From contig DAXZ01000064.1 of assembly GCA_002506665.1 (NCBI GenBank), positions 1-33,771 on the forward strand: a stretch of DNA of 33,771 nucleotides, written 5' to 3'. Below are positions 24,173 through 32,818 of the stretch, in pieces. The notes under the pieces are model-generated. The model made no database searches and was not told the DNA's origin. It was given only the letters and a program-made list of their open reading frames with translations. The translations under genes and the position numbers were made by a program. The stretch's first letter is position 1, and each line of letters opens with the position of its first letter. This stretch comes from Nitrosopumilus sp. UBA526 (GTDB lineage Archaea > Thermoproteota > Nitrososphaeria > Nitrososphaerales > Nitrosopumilaceae).

Positions 24173-24460
24173 ATGTCAAAACAACAATACAGATCAGAGA
24201 TGGGCATAATGGGTGATATTTTGAATGTAGCTGCAGATGGTGGTCGTGATGGAATCATTGTATCGGCAATCTCCCGCAAGGCCAATCTATCTCACTATGC
24301 AGTACTAGAAAAATGTGAGAAACTAGTAGAGGCAGGTTTGGTAGAATCCGTCAGAAATAATAGAAACAGAATCTTTCTGATTACTGAGAAAGGACTAGGG
24401 TTTTTCCAAGAATTCAAGAGATTTCAGGAATTAGTAGAGAGCATGAATCTAAGGTACTAG
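24173..24460 (+). CDS. Small winged-helix transcription regulator
   Basis: A 95-residue winged helix-turn-helix protein. The first helix is GIMGDILNVAADGG, the HTH is VSAISRKANLSHYAVLEKCEKL, and the wing is VESVRNNRNRIFLITEKGLGFF. It lacks a ligand domain. This type is abundant in Thaumarchaeota. It precedes the membrane regulator gene, so it may control the envelope cluster that follows. Confidence 0.82.
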   Translation: MSKQQYRSEMGIMGDILNVAADGGRDGIIVSAISRKANLSHYAVLEKCEKLVEAGLVESVRNNRNRIFLITEKGLGFFQEFKRFQELVESMNLRY

Positions 24461-24554
24461 ACAGATGAATCTCAAAAGTGTACCGGTTCATAGTAATTAC
24501 CCCCGCCTCCAAGATGGAAGACTTTTTGTAAGGACTAATAACATACTTGAAACA

Positions 24555-25478
24555 ATGGTTAAGGCGCCTTTGATAATAGCTGGCCTGATGATTGTTGCAC
24601 TAACGATGTCGGTGCAGTCCTCGTTTGGTTCTACTCGAGCGCTTGATCTAACCCTTTATTCAGACGGCTCAGCACATATCACAGCTCAGATAGATGTGAA
24701 TCCCCTGAATCCAGACGTTACAGTAGAATTGTTTGGTGCCTCGATTGACAATCTTGTCGTAGTTGGTGAGAACGGATTTTTGTTATCTAGTAACATATTT
24801 GATGATAAAACAACAATTGATACCTTTGGTTCATCCTCCATTACAGTTGATTATGACATTCATGACCTAGTCTCCAAGGACGGGAGGATTTGGACTTTTT
24901 CTCTTGACTCTCCGACTGACTATTCATTGGTGATGCCTCCAAACTCAATAATTGTTGGAATGGATGCACTTCCATCTAGTATGGACTTTGTAGGTGATCA
25001 GGCCAGATTATATCTGAGTGCGGGTTTATCAGAGATCAATTATATTTTTGGAACTGCAACAACTCTAATTCAAGTTCCAACTGAACCGGCTAGCAATGGT
25101 GTTACCCCGTTTGTTCTAATTGGAGTTGTTGGGGTAACAGCTATTATTGGTACAACTATTATTGGTATAATTATTATGATCAGACAAAGACAGAAAAGAA
25201 CATCTGTTGTACAAGAGTCCAAGAGCAATTCCAATGAGATTGAGACCGTCTTTGGTTTGAGGCCTGAGATGCGTGAGGATGACAAAGAGATCATTAAATT
25301 CATTTCTGCAAATGGTGGCAAGGTCTTGGAGAGTGATTTAAGAAGAAGGTTTTTGCAACCTAGAACTACCATGTGGAGGGCAGTAAAAAGACTAGAGAGA
25401 CAAGGAGTAATCGAGATCTCCAAGAAAGACATGCAGAATTTGATCACACTAAAGGAGGATGTGGTGGAGGAGAAATGA
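24555..25478 (+). CDS. Membrane-anchored regulator with external domain and cytoplasmic winged helix
   Basis: Layout: signal peptide (VKAPLIIAGLMIVALTMSVQ), an external beta-rich domain of about 170 residues beginning ALDLTLYSDGSAHITAQ, a transmembrane helix (PFVLIGVVGVTAIIGTTIIG, continuing to IMI), a basic stop-transfer (RQRQKR), and a cytoplasmic winged helix (FISANGGKVLESDLRRRF, MWRAVKRLERQGVIEI). This is the layout of COG2512-type membrane-associated transcription regulators. ATG 24555 starts at the signal peptide; an in-frame ATG at 24465 would add 30 residues before it. The stop overlaps the next ATG (ATGA), so the genes are coupled. Confidence 0.8.
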   Translation: MVKAPLIIAGLMIVALTMSVQSSFGSTRALDLTLYSDGSAHITAQIDVNPLNPDVTVELFGASIDNLVVVGENGFLLSSNIFDDKTTIDTFGSSSITVDYDIHDLVSKDGRIWTFSLDSPTDYSLVMPPNSIIVGMDALPSSMDFVGDQARLYLSAGLSEINYIFGTATTLIQVPTEPASNGVTPFVLIGVVGVTAIIGTTIIGIIIMIRQRQKRTSVVQESKSNSNEIETVFGLRPEMREDDKEIIKFISANGGKVLESDLRRRFLQPRTTMWRAVKRLERQGVIEISKKDMQNLITLKEDVVEEK

Positions 25479-26482
25479 GAACGGTAGGAACTTTGATGTT
25501 AGTTGCAAGTGTGGTTCTCATAGTCATGACAGGTAATGCATATGCAATAGATGATCCTGTAATTCTTTTAGAGATAGCAAAACGTGCACAAGAACAGATC
25601 CTCAGCCAGATCTCAGATGATTCACCAGACAAAGTCAAGGGACTGTTCAAAGAGGGAACACAGCAAGTTGATGCATTAGAGGAGGCACTCAGAGACAATG
25701 ATGTCAGTTCTGCAGAGGAGTACTTTCTTTCGGCCATGAAAACCTTTAAAGAAATTTCCAAATATCAGACAGTAAATACATTATCGTACAAAGTAGCTGA
25801 TGATATAACAGCATCATATCAAGATGCTACTTTAGATAACTGGGATCCATCAAATGATCTTCAGAGATTGCAGGCACATGTTGAGAATTTGAAGATGATC
25901 GCAGAGAAATATGACAACGAAATTGATTTTTCAGAGTTGGATGAATTGTTTGCAAGAGCACAACAGCAGATTAGTGATCAGCAACAGGTACAGGCATTTG
26001 AGACCTTTGATGAGATTGAAGAGATCATAGAGGATGTAAAAAAGAGATTGCAAGAATATGCATCCCAACAAGAATCTCAGCGTGCCCTAGAATATGCTCA
26101 GAAATATTTGGAACAGCTTGATAGATTAATTGAGAATTCTAAAAATCAAGGCATCTCAGATGATATAATCAAGAGACTAGAGACTGCCAAGGAGGAGCTG
26201 GCTTTAGCAGACAAACCACGCCAGGTTGTCGAGGAGATAAGAAAGATCATAGTCCTCAAAGATAAGTTTGATTTGACAGAGCATGACACACTTGAGTCCA
26301 GAATTTTGCAGATTGAAAAGACCCTGTCAAGACTCTCAGAGACAGATGAGGAAGGGCTAGCTGCGCCAAGAGATATGCTCAAAGACATTAAACAAAAATT
26401 AAACGATGGCGAATTTGAGATAGCAGATGAGCTTTTAGGAGAACTCTTAGACCAACTCGCAGAGATTGAAAGATCTCTTTGA
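25475..26482 (+). CDS. Secreted helical repeat protein
   Basis: A 335-residue protein with a signal peptide (RTVGTLMLVASVVLIVMTGNAYA). The mature part is almost entirely alpha-helical and acidic, with heptad-rich stretches and Glu/Asp/Gln-rich coiled coils (for example RAQQQISDQQQVQAFETFDE). It has no Cys and no catalytic motif. ATG 25475 overlaps the stop of the membrane regulator, so both are translated together. It may be the ligand or modulator of that regulator's external domain, which is inference. Confidence 0.75.
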   Translation: MRTVGTLMLVASVVLIVMTGNAYAIDDPVILLEIAKRAQEQILSQISDDSPDKVKGLFKEGTQQVDALEEALRDNDVSSAEEYFLSAMKTFKEISKYQTVNTLSYKVADDITASYQDATLDNWDPSNDLQRLQAHVENLKMIAEKYDNEIDFSELDELFARAQQQISDQQQVQAFETFDEIEEIIEDVKKRLQEYASQQESQRALEYAQKYLEQLDRLIENSKNQGISDDIIKRLETAKEELALADKPRQVVEEIRKIIVLKDKFDLTEHDTLESRILQIEKTLSRLSETDEEGLAAPRDMLKDIKQKLNDGEFEIADELLGELLDQLAEIERSL

Positions 26483-26523
26483 ATATCATAAAATTCATAT
26501 ACATTTTTCAGTCAGCATTGAAT

Positions 26524-26718
26524 GTGTCCTCAAAAGCAATTAGCGCAGGAGTAGGTATTCCAATGATCATAGTTGGTGCCCTGATGGCGTGGTTGTGGGC
26601 TCCAATTGAGGGGGATTTACAAAATCAGATAGAGTTGATAGGAAGTATTATTGGAATTCTCGGAGTGGTATTTTTTGTCTCCGGACTGTTCTATACAAAA
26701 GAGCCAGTAATGCACTAG
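26524..26718 (+). CDS. Small two-helix membrane protein
   Basis: Two transmembrane helices (GIPMIIVGALMAWLWAPI and ELIGSIIGILGVVFFVSGLF) joined by a short acidic loop, and a short tail. GTG 26524 is chosen because a TCATATAC box at 26494-26501 lies about 27 bases upstream. A TTG at 26479 that overlaps the previous stop is the alternative and would add 15 residues. Last member of the envelope cluster. The function is unknown. Confidence 0.65.
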   Translation: MSSKAISAGVGIPMIIVGALMAWLWAPIEGDLQNQIELIGSIIGILGVVFFVSGLFYTKEPVMH

Positions 26719-26759
26719 AAACTCACTGAATAAATAATCAATGAGATCACAGTTATTGC

Positions 26760-27473
26760 TTGAAGGTAAGATTATTTGAGGTATTTACATCAGTTGAGGG
26801 AGAGGGAATCCTTTATGGAACAAAGACCCTTTTTGTAAGGCTTGCAGGATGTCCTTTCACCTGTTTTTACTGTGATACCAAAGAGTCACTTCCGTTAGAC
26901 TCGGGTACGGAATATACCATTGAGGATGCAAACCATCTAATTGATTCAAGCTTAAAGAGTCAGACCTACAAGGTGAATTTTACCGGAGGTGATCCGCTGA
27001 TTCAGCATGAGGCAGTGGCATTACTTGCAAAACACATCCAGGACAAAAAGATTCCGACCTATCTTGAATCATCGTGTTTTGATATTGATAGGTTTAATCA
27101 TGTCTTGCCGTTTATTGATATTGTCAAGATTGAGTTTAAGACAGAGGACTCTGACTTTGTTGACATAAATCACTATGAGCGATTAATCGGCCATACAATG
27201 AAATGCCTCGAGTCATCTGTTAGAGAGAAAAAGATATCATACATCAAGATCGTGGTTAGCTCAAAGACTAGACCAGACCAATTTCAGAAACTGGTGAAAA
27301 AGATTTTTGATGCTATACACAAAGATGATATTGATGGATTTATCATACAGCCAACATACGGTGTTTCTGAGCCGTCATTGGATCTTTTGCTAGAATTGTA
27401 TGATATGGTGTATCCCCATTATGTCGATGTAAAGGTGGTTCCCCAGCTGCACAAATTCATAGGAGCTCCATAA
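26760..27473 (+). CDS. queE: 7-carboxy-7-deazaguanine synthase
   Basis: Radical SAM enzyme of 237 residues that forms the deazapurine ring for preQ0, used in archaea for archaeosine in tRNA. N-terminal FEVFTSVEGEGILYGTKTLF is the family signature. The iron-sulfur motif CPFTCFYC (CxxxCxxC) follows, then the SAM-binding NFTGGDPLIQ. The start is TTG 26760. It is followed 64 bases later by folE, which provides the first step from GTP, so both belong to one pathway. Confidence 0.93.
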   Translation: MKVRLFEVFTSVEGEGILYGTKTLFVRLAGCPFTCFYCDTKESLPLDSGTEYTIEDANHLIDSSLKSQTYKVNFTGGDPLIQHEAVALLAKHIQDKKIPTYLESSCFDIDRFNHVLPFIDIVKIEFKTEDSDFVDINHYERLIGHTMKCLESSVREKKISYIKIVVSSKTRPDQFQKLVKKIFDAIHKDDIDGFIIQPTYGVSEPSLDLLLELYDMVYPHYVDVKVVPQLHKFIGAP

Positions 27474-27536
27474 TGTTGGCACGTCTGAGAGATCTGATTA
27501 GGTTCAAATACTAGAGAGGCTATGTGAGAATATAAG

Positions 27537-28094
27537 ATGAATAAAGAACGTGTAAAAAAGCTTGTCAGGGAATTGATTATTGAGGTAGGTGAAGATCCTA
27601 CACGTGAAGGACTGTGTAAAACTCCTGAAAGAATTGCAGAGATGTATGAAGAGATCTTTGGTGGATATGACTCGGATTCGGAACTATCAGTTCAGTTCTC
27701 AGAAGACTCTGATGTGGTTATTGCACGTGACATTCAGTTTTATTCCATGTGTGAACACCACATGTTACCATTTTATGGAAAGATTCACATCGCATACGCA
27801 CCAAACGGCAGAATTTTTGGAATATCCAAACTTGTCAGACTAGTTGAAAAGTACTCAAAAAGACTTCAGATTCAGGAACGCCTGACTAGAAATATTGCCG
27901 ATGAGCTCCACACCCAGGGAGTGAAGGGAGTTGTAGTCTTGGTAGATGCAGAACATCTCTGTATGAAGATGCGCGGTGTCAAGAACAATGCAACACTTTC
28001 TTCGTCGGCATTTAGAGGAATGTATGAGAAAAAGTCAGAAAAGATGGAGATAATGTCACTGATCAGAAAGCGTGTTGCAGATATGCCATTATAG
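27537..28094 (+). CDS. folE: GTP cyclohydrolase I
   Basis: Opens GTP to dihydroneopterin triphosphate, feeding archaeosine and possibly pterin synthesis. At 185 residues it is full length. Seen: GEDPTREGLCKTPERIAEMY, the zinc Cys/His in FYSMCEHHMLPFYGKIHIAY, GISKLVRLVEKYSKRLQIQE, and the second zinc Cys in EHLCMKMRGVK. The bacterial-type FolE, instead of the archaeal MptA, matches what is seen in several thaumarchaea. Confidence 0.95.
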   Translation: MNKERVKKLVRELIIEVGEDPTREGLCKTPERIAEMYEEIFGGYDSDSELSVQFSEDSDVVIARDIQFYSMCEHHMLPFYGKIHIAYAPNGRIFGISKLVRLVEKYSKRLQIQERLTRNIADELHTQGVKGVVVLVDAEHLCMKMRGVKNNATLSSSAFRGMYEKKSEKMEIMSLIRKRVADMPL

Positions 28095-28098
28095 ATTT

Positions 28099-28115
28099 AA
28101 TCCAATACTTGGATT
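28099..28115 (+). terminator. Hairpin after folE
   Basis: AATCCAA-TAC-TTGGATT, a perfect 7-bp-arm hairpin starting five bases after the folE stop and followed by a T-rich stretch (TTTAGGTTTTAAC). The position fits the 3' end of the queE-folE message. A second palindrome, CAATTAGTAATTG, follows at 28128-28140. Hairpins are not obligatory for archaeal termination. Confidence 0.4.
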
Positions 28116-28164
28116 TAGGTTTTAACACAATTAGTAATTGTATAATGAATCATGGGTGGAATTA

Positions 28165-28180
28165 GGATACAATAATATCC
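28165..28180. promoter_or_regulatory. Inverted repeat upstream of the antitoxin-like gene
   Basis: GGATA-CAATAA-TATCC lies about 45 bases before ATG 28218, just upstream of an AT-rich TATA-like stretch (GATAATTATTT). Toxin-antitoxin operons are often autoregulated through such sites. Function here is inferred from position. Confidence 0.3.
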
Positions 28181-28217
28181 AAAACAGATAATTATTTCTA
28201 GAAAGAACAGATACAAT

Positions 28218-28802
28218 ATGGGAATCAAGGAGAAGATATTGGAAGATAACGAGAAATTGCATAATTTTATTATTTTGCTAGCTAATGCTAATGATGAACC
28301 GGTAAGAGGACGAACAAAATTTCAAAAAATGATGTTTTTATTATCTAATAGATTCGATGAGATTAGGGAACAGTGTAGTTATGATAAAGATGACTTTGGC
28401 CCACATAGCAAAGTAATTCTCAAGGAATTAGAATATTTAGACCAAGTTGGTGTATTGTCTGACAACTCTTCAGAGATTGTCATCACCAAACTAGGGAAAG
28501 AAATTGCAAAAGAGATTATAAAAAAAGAAGATTCAGACGTCCTAAGAATAATAAAGGAATACAAAGAATTTCTAAATGATCTTGACACCAAGGAACTGTT
28601 GGCATATATTTACTCTGCATTTCCTGACATGACTGGAAAATCCATAGAATATGAAAAACTAAAGCCAGACATGGAAAAATATATCATGTTATTGGTAAAA
28701 AAAGAAAAAATTACCGCACAACGTGCAGCTGAATTGTTGAAAAAGACTCAGAACTATATCATTAAAAAAATGAAAGAAGAGGGAATGGTGGTTTTAAGAT
28801 AA
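28218..28802 (+). CDS. Antitoxin-like protein (SocA/Panacea-like domain plus UPF0175-like tail)
   Basis: A 194-residue basic protein. The N-terminal half, with RGRTKFQKMMFLLSNRFDEI and YDKDDFGPHSKVILKELEYL, matches the pattern of SocA/Panacea (DUF4065-like) antitoxin domains. The C-terminal part, MLLVKKEKITAQRAAELLKK, then YIIKKMKEEGMVVLR, resembles UPF0175 antitoxins, which pair with PIN toxins. The truncated PIN-like ORF directly downstream fits that. Family placement is by pattern memory. It could also act as a chromosomal regulator now that the toxin is lost. Confidence 0.6.
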   Translation: MGIKEKILEDNEKLHNFIILLANANDEPVRGRTKFQKMMFLLSNRFDEIREQCSYDKDDFGPHSKVILKELEYLDQVGVLSDNSSEIVITKLGKEIAKEIIKKEDSDVLRIIKEYKEFLNDLDTKELLAYIYSAFPDMTGKSIEYEKLKPDMEKYIMLLVKKEKITAQRAAELLKKTQNYIIKKMKEEGMVVLR

Positions 28803-28805
28803 GCT

Positions 28806-28925
28806 TTGAAAATTTTGGATGCAACAATTGAAATTGCAATATTTAATGATCTCAAGTATCCTGACTTGATTGACACAATTCTCAAATTAGGGCATGATTT
28901 GGCAATTCCATCCCTCCCCACATAA
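28806..28925 (+). pseudogene. Truncated PIN-domain toxin remnant
   Basis: A 39-codon ORF starting TTG four bases after the antitoxin-like stop. It reads LKILDATIEIAIFNDLKYPD and then LIDTILKLGHDLAIPSLPT, which resembles the first quarter of DUF3368/PIN-type toxins: the initial LDAT with the acidic Asp, then a helix and the GH-x-L-x-IP strand. The remaining acidic residues are absent because TAA follows at 28923, and rqcH ends at 28934 on the other strand. Confidence 0.55.
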
Positions 28926-28933
28926 TAGAACAT

Positions 28934-30880
28934 CTAGTCTAATTCATCATCAATAATATTTTGTGTCTGCAGATCTCCCAATTCCACACTTTTAATCTGG
29001 CTCTTTCCTGCCGGTAATGCACGGACAAAGTCATCAATGTTTATTGTTTTGGTAATCTCTTCAAATATTTTTAAAAATTCTATTCTTATTTTTTTGGCAG
29101 TATCTACCATCTCTGATCCGTGTGGCTCTATTACTGCATAACAGATGGAATTTTTTTTAATCGGCTCAGGTGGTCCGCATGTCAAGACATAACCACCGTC
29201 TTGTGGAATGATTCCCACTGCTAGCCGTAACGTCTCTGACTTTATGAAATTTCTTTGGCCTTCAATGGTAAACGAGCCCTTTGGAAGAAACTCGCCACTT
29301 GGTGCAGATTTCTTTACTTGTTCAGGATTGACCCAATAAGCGCTTACGCCATATATCCCCTCTCGCCATGCACGACTAAAACAGACAGTGGCATGTGCTA
29401 CCTCGTTCATACTTGTGTCAGGCGCATCTTGGGCACCTTTGAGGATAAAAAATGGCGAACCAAAGATATCTCCATGAAATATTTTGTCGTTTTTTACTAG
29501 ATGTTTTCTTACTACGGCCGAGTTTGATGCGGCATCCCTCCCACCAATGGTTAAAAGTCCGTCAGATGTAAAGAACCACCTATACCGCTCATACCAGCTC
29601 TTCTTTCTGATCTCTAGAGCTACAATCAGGTCTTGCTTAGATACGGTCTCACTCTGGAATTTTTCGAGTTTTTTTATTGTCTTTTCACGTATTGCCTGAA
29701 TTGAACCTGTTGCACCTGACTGTTTCTTTGCGGCATTGAATAGTACTGAGGCAATTGATTGAAGTGGGGCTTTGGTGTTAATCTTTATCTTTTCATCTCC
29801 TATTACAACCAAGGACACTCCTTTCTCACTTGCTAGCTTTGCATTATGGTTTGCCAAAATTTTCTGGGCAGAGTCATCCTCTATTGTAAAGATACCCGTA
29901 GTGACCATCTCCAAGAGAGAGTTTGCCACAGCAGTGATGTTCTTTGATCTCTCCTTGACTATGTTGATGGCCTTTTCTTGCTCTGAGATCTGCGTCTCTA
30001 GATCCTTTATCTTTTTATCAGAACCGCTTGATTTAGCTGATCTTCCTTTCTCAATTATGCTTTCTGTAAAGACCGTATCTAGTCCTTCAATAAAACTAGC
30101 TGCCGGAGTTGTCTCCCCTTCTAGTCCACCTAGCTTGATTGGCAAGACATGTGTCTGCTCGTTTCGGAGTATTACAGTATCATGGTTCCCAGAAGTCACA
30201 TCTGAGACAATTCTCTTTACAGTCTCAAATATTCTAGTTGTCTCCTCAGAGGTCAACTGATTTCCAATTTTTTTAGGATCTATCTCTGTCATAGCAAAGA
30301 CTGCCTCAACGTATTTCTTTGGCAGTCCTAGTGTTCTTCCCAACCATTTTGCTGATACTAGATCCGCTGTGTGTAGTTTCTCAAAGTCTGATTCGTTAAT
30401 GTTAAAGATATCTAGGCCGTTTGCCGGAGGTGGGGTATATTCTAATCCAACACCTAGTGTTCTGTGTCTCACCTTTATAGAATGTTGCAATGCAAGAATT
30501 TTCATGTCCTTGCTACAAAGCAGTATGTTGCCATCTCCGAAAAATTCTCCTACCAGTACAAACTCTTTTCCAAATCCCTCAAAGGTAAAATATGCTATCC
30601 TTTCTGCACCAATTTGTTCTATCTTTTTTAGTTTCAATCGAAGAAGATCCCCCCGCAGTCTCCGGAGCAGTCTGTTGGGTTCTATCTGATCAATCTTTAC
30701 GGTAGTCAGCCAGACCCCTGATGTTGAGATCATCATGAATAAATCACTTTTTTCCGTATGGTGAAGTTTGAAGAGAATGCTGTCTTTGGTAATCCCATAA
30801 ATATTGCTGACATAGTATCCCTGAACCTGCTCTGAGATCGTGTCTACTAGATATCTCAGTTCAATCCCTGCCAGAGCCAT
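28934..30880 (-). CDS. rqcH: RqcH/NEMF-family ribosome quality-control protein
   Basis: Binds peptidyl-tRNA on stalled large ribosomal subunits; in other organisms it elongates C-terminal tails. The 648-residue protein has an N-terminal NFACT-N domain (MALAGIELRYLVDTISEQVQ, then GYYVSNIYGI), middle helix-hairpin-helix and coiled-coil parts (KIKDLETQISEQEKAINIVK), and the C-terminal NFACT-R (DUF814) domain with YERYRWFFTSDGLLTIGGRD, then AASNSAVVRKHL. ATG 30880 is at the family start; a longer reading to 30991 would overlap the divergent gene. A TATAATTTT box at 30902-30910 (minus strand) lies at -26, supporting a leaderless start. Confidence 0.95.
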   Translation of the reverse strand: MALAGIELRYLVDTISEQVQGYYVSNIYGITKDSILFKLHHTEKSDLFMMISTSGVWLTTVKIDQIEPNRLLRRLRGDLLRLKLKKIEQIGAERIAYFTFEGFGKEFVLVGEFFGDGNILLCSKDMKILALQHSIKVRHRTLGVGLEYTPPPANGLDIFNINESDFEKLHTADLVSAKWLGRTLGLPKKYVEAVFAMTEIDPKKIGNQLTSEETTRIFETVKRIVSDVTSGNHDTVILRNEQTHVLPIKLGGLEGETTPAASFIEGLDTVFTESIIEKGRSAKSSGSDKKIKDLETQISEQEKAINIVKERSKNITAVANSLLEMVTTGIFTIEDDSAQKILANHNAKLASEKGVSLVVIGDEKIKINTKAPLQSIASVLFNAAKKQSGATGSIQAIREKTIKKLEKFQSETVSKQDLIVALEIRKKSWYERYRWFFTSDGLLTIGGRDAASNSAVVRKHLVKNDKIFHGDIFGSPFFILKGAQDAPDTSMNEVAHATVCFSRAWREGIYGVSAYWVNPEQVKKSAPSGEFLPKGSFTIEGQRNFIKSETLRLAVGIIPQDGGYVLTCGPPEPIKKNSICYAVIEPHGSEMVDTAKKIRIEFLKIFEEITKTINIDDFVRALPAGKSQIKSVELGDLQTQNIIDDELD

Positions 30881-30984
30881 AATTACCAGTAATCCTTGTC
30901 TAAAATTATACTCTTGCTTTAATATGCCCAAGTTTTGACCAAAGATATTAAACTCAGTCTGTTTGAGACACGCTAGAAATTTAC

Positions 30985-31449
30985 TTGGCAAGGTTCAAAA
31001 AGAAGAAATCCGATCCAACTGTTGACCCCAGAAAGGAGTCTGCAGACATCTCAGCAGATACACCGGCAGTAGAGAACCCCGAGCCTGTTCCTGAGATCCC
31101 TCTAAACCCACCAGTCAGTGTTGCAGAAAAGAGTGAGAAGGACAGAAAACTAAGTACATTATTTTGGATGCGTGTTGCACTAGCTATAATTGCAGGTACC
31201 TCAGCTACCTTCATCTTTGAGGACATTGAGGGTGAGGACAGAAGATGGGCATCAATTGGATTCATGATTGTGATATTTTTTGCGACAATAATAGTTGCAA
31301 AAGGAATGAAGATGCAACTGCCATCCTCAGATAGGAAAAAGGTTGTTACACAGGCCATCGGCAGCTATGTCTTTATGTACTTGTTTTCGTGGATTGTGAG
31401 CTATACACTAACTCATTTAGCAAGTACTAGTAGCGGAATCAACATCTAA
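30985..31449 (+). CDS. Three-helix membrane protein, EMC6-like
   Basis: A 154-residue protein. Residues 1-55 are a charged, Pro-rich cytoplasmic tail. Three transmembrane helices follow near residues 60-78 (FWMRVALAIIAGTSATFIF), 90-107 (ASIGFMIVIFFATIIVAKG) and 126-147 (IGSYVFMYLFSWIVSYTL). The E-D-I-E-G-E-D loop after helix 1 and three-helix layout resemble EMC6/Rab5ip-type membrane insertase subunits known in archaea. This assignment is tentative. It starts with TTG 30985, divergent from rqcH. Confidence 0.65.
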   Translation: MARFKKKKSDPTVDPRKESADISADTPAVENPEPVPEIPLNPPVSVAEKSEKDRKLSTLFWMRVALAIIAGTSATFIFEDIEGEDRRWASIGFMIVIFFATIIVAKGMKMQLPSSDRKKVVTQAIGSYVFMYLFSWIVSYTLTHLASTSSGINI

Positions 31450-31462
31450 CCTGGGACAAATA

Positions 31463-32059
31463 ATGACATTGTGGAAATACAAGACTCCGGGCATTCCTGA
31501 TGAAGAGTTTGAGAGAACACAGCGAGTTCCCATTACAAAAGAAGAGGTAAGAGTAGTTCAAATAAGCAAGGCTAGACTGAGACCTGGCCAGATAGTTTAT
31601 GACATTGGATGCGGCAGTGGTTCTGTCTCCATTGAAGCTGCATTACAGATAGAGTCGTCTGGAAGAGTGCTAGCAGTAGATCATGATGAGGCGGCCATAG
31701 AGCTGACAAAAAAGAACATGGAGAAATTTGGCGTGTCAAATATTTCAGTAATTCATGGAGATGCCAAAAAAGAGATCCCGGGACTTGAGAGAGCAGATAC
31801 AATATTTGTAGGCGGAACCGGCGGGGATACCAAAGAGATAGTAAAACTCTCAGAGGACAAGCTAAAGTCTGGAGGCAGGATTGTAATTGGCACAATACTG
31901 ATTGAGACACTTTATGCCATATTGCAGACTCTGGACAGATTACAGTTTGAGGCAGTTGATATTACCCAAGTGACAATATCAAAGAGCAAAAAGACTAGTA
32001 CAGGAACCATGATGCTTGCAAGAAACCCCGTAACTATCATTTCTGCAACTAGGATTTAA
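31463..32059 (+). CDS. cbiT: Cobalt-precorrin-6B C15-methyltransferase (decarboxylating), CbiT
   Basis: SAM-dependent methylase/decarboxylase of 198 residues in the anaerobic cobalamin pathway. Begins WKYKTPGIPDEEFERTQRVP, the CbiT signature with PITKEEVR, then Rossmann motif I YDIGCGSGSVSIEAA, AVDHDEAAIELTKKN, and the motif VGGTGGD. First of three consecutive cobalamin genes on the plus strand. Confidence 0.93.
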   Translation: MTLWKYKTPGIPDEEFERTQRVPITKEEVRVVQISKARLRPGQIVYDIGCGSGSVSIEAALQIESSGRVLAVDHDEAAIELTKKNMEKFGVSNISVIHGDAKKEIPGLERADTIFVGGTGGDTKEIVKLSEDKLKSGGRIVIGTILIETLYAILQTLDRLQFEAVDITQVTISKSKKTSTGTMMLARNPVTIISATRI

Positions 32060-32086
32060 CCTAGATTTTTAATTAGGAAGGGAATC

Positions 32087-32818
32087 ATGTTTTTCATGCC
32101 TAGATTAGTTGGGATTGGGGTGGGGCCAGGAGACGTAGAACTGCTTACAGTCAAAGCAGTCAAGGAAATTCAGAGCGCAGATATCATAATGTGTCCGGCA
32201 TCAGGAGAGGACAGGCCAAGCATTGCATTATCTATCGTTTCGCCCATCATTGATAAATCAAAGAATCAGAAAATTGTAAAACTAATCTTTCCAATGACCA
32301 AAGACAGAGATATTCTAGAGGCGACTTGGAAAAAGAATGCAGAGATAATGGCAGATACGGTCTTGACTGGAAAGAATGTTGTGTATCTTACAGTCGGTGA
32401 TCCCTTCTTGTATAGTACTTGGATCTATATGCACAAGGATCTAAAAGAAAAGTATCCAGACATGGATATCAGTGTGGTGCCAGGAATTGTATCCATATTT
32501 ACGTTTGCGGCCAAGGTTGGTGTGAGTGTTGCCGAAGGTGCAGAAAAAGTTGCCATCATTCCGTCATGTTATGATCTATCAAGTGTCAAAGAGATTGCAA
32601 AGAATTCCGAGTCTATGATATTTCTCAAAGATGGGCGTTATTTTGACAAAGTAATCGAGGTATTAAAAGAGTCTGGCTTTCCAGATGACTCTATCTTTGC
32701 AATAGGACAGGATCTTGGAACAGAAAACGAGATCATACGAAAGATGACTCTAGGTGAGGTTAATGACTCGTCATTGACTACAAAATATTTCTCAATACTG
32801 GTGGTAAAACGTGTCTGA
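32087..32818 (+). CDS. cbiL: Precorrin-2/cobalt-factor II C20-methyltransferase
   Basis: A tetrapyrrole methylase of 243 residues. The N-terminal GIGVGPGDVELLTVKAVKEI, with ADIIMCPAS, is diagnostic for CbiL/CobI. Other family motifs are VYLTVGDPFLYSTWIYMHKD and VVPGIVSIFTFAA. The ATG at 32096 is an alternative start, three codons downstream. The end overlaps the GTG start of cbiF by eight bases. Confidence 0.94.
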   Translation: MFFMPRLVGIGVGPGDVELLTVKAVKEIQSADIIMCPASGEDRPSIALSIVSPIIDKSKNQKIVKLIFPMTKDRDILEATWKKNAEIMADTVLTGKNVVYLTVGDPFLYSTWIYMHKDLKEKYPDMDISVVPGIVSIFTFAAKVGVSVAEGAEKVAIIPSCYDLSSVKEIAKNSESMIFLKDGRYFDKVIEVLKESGFPDDSIFAIGQDLGTENEIIRKMTLGEVNDSSLTTKYFSILVVKRV

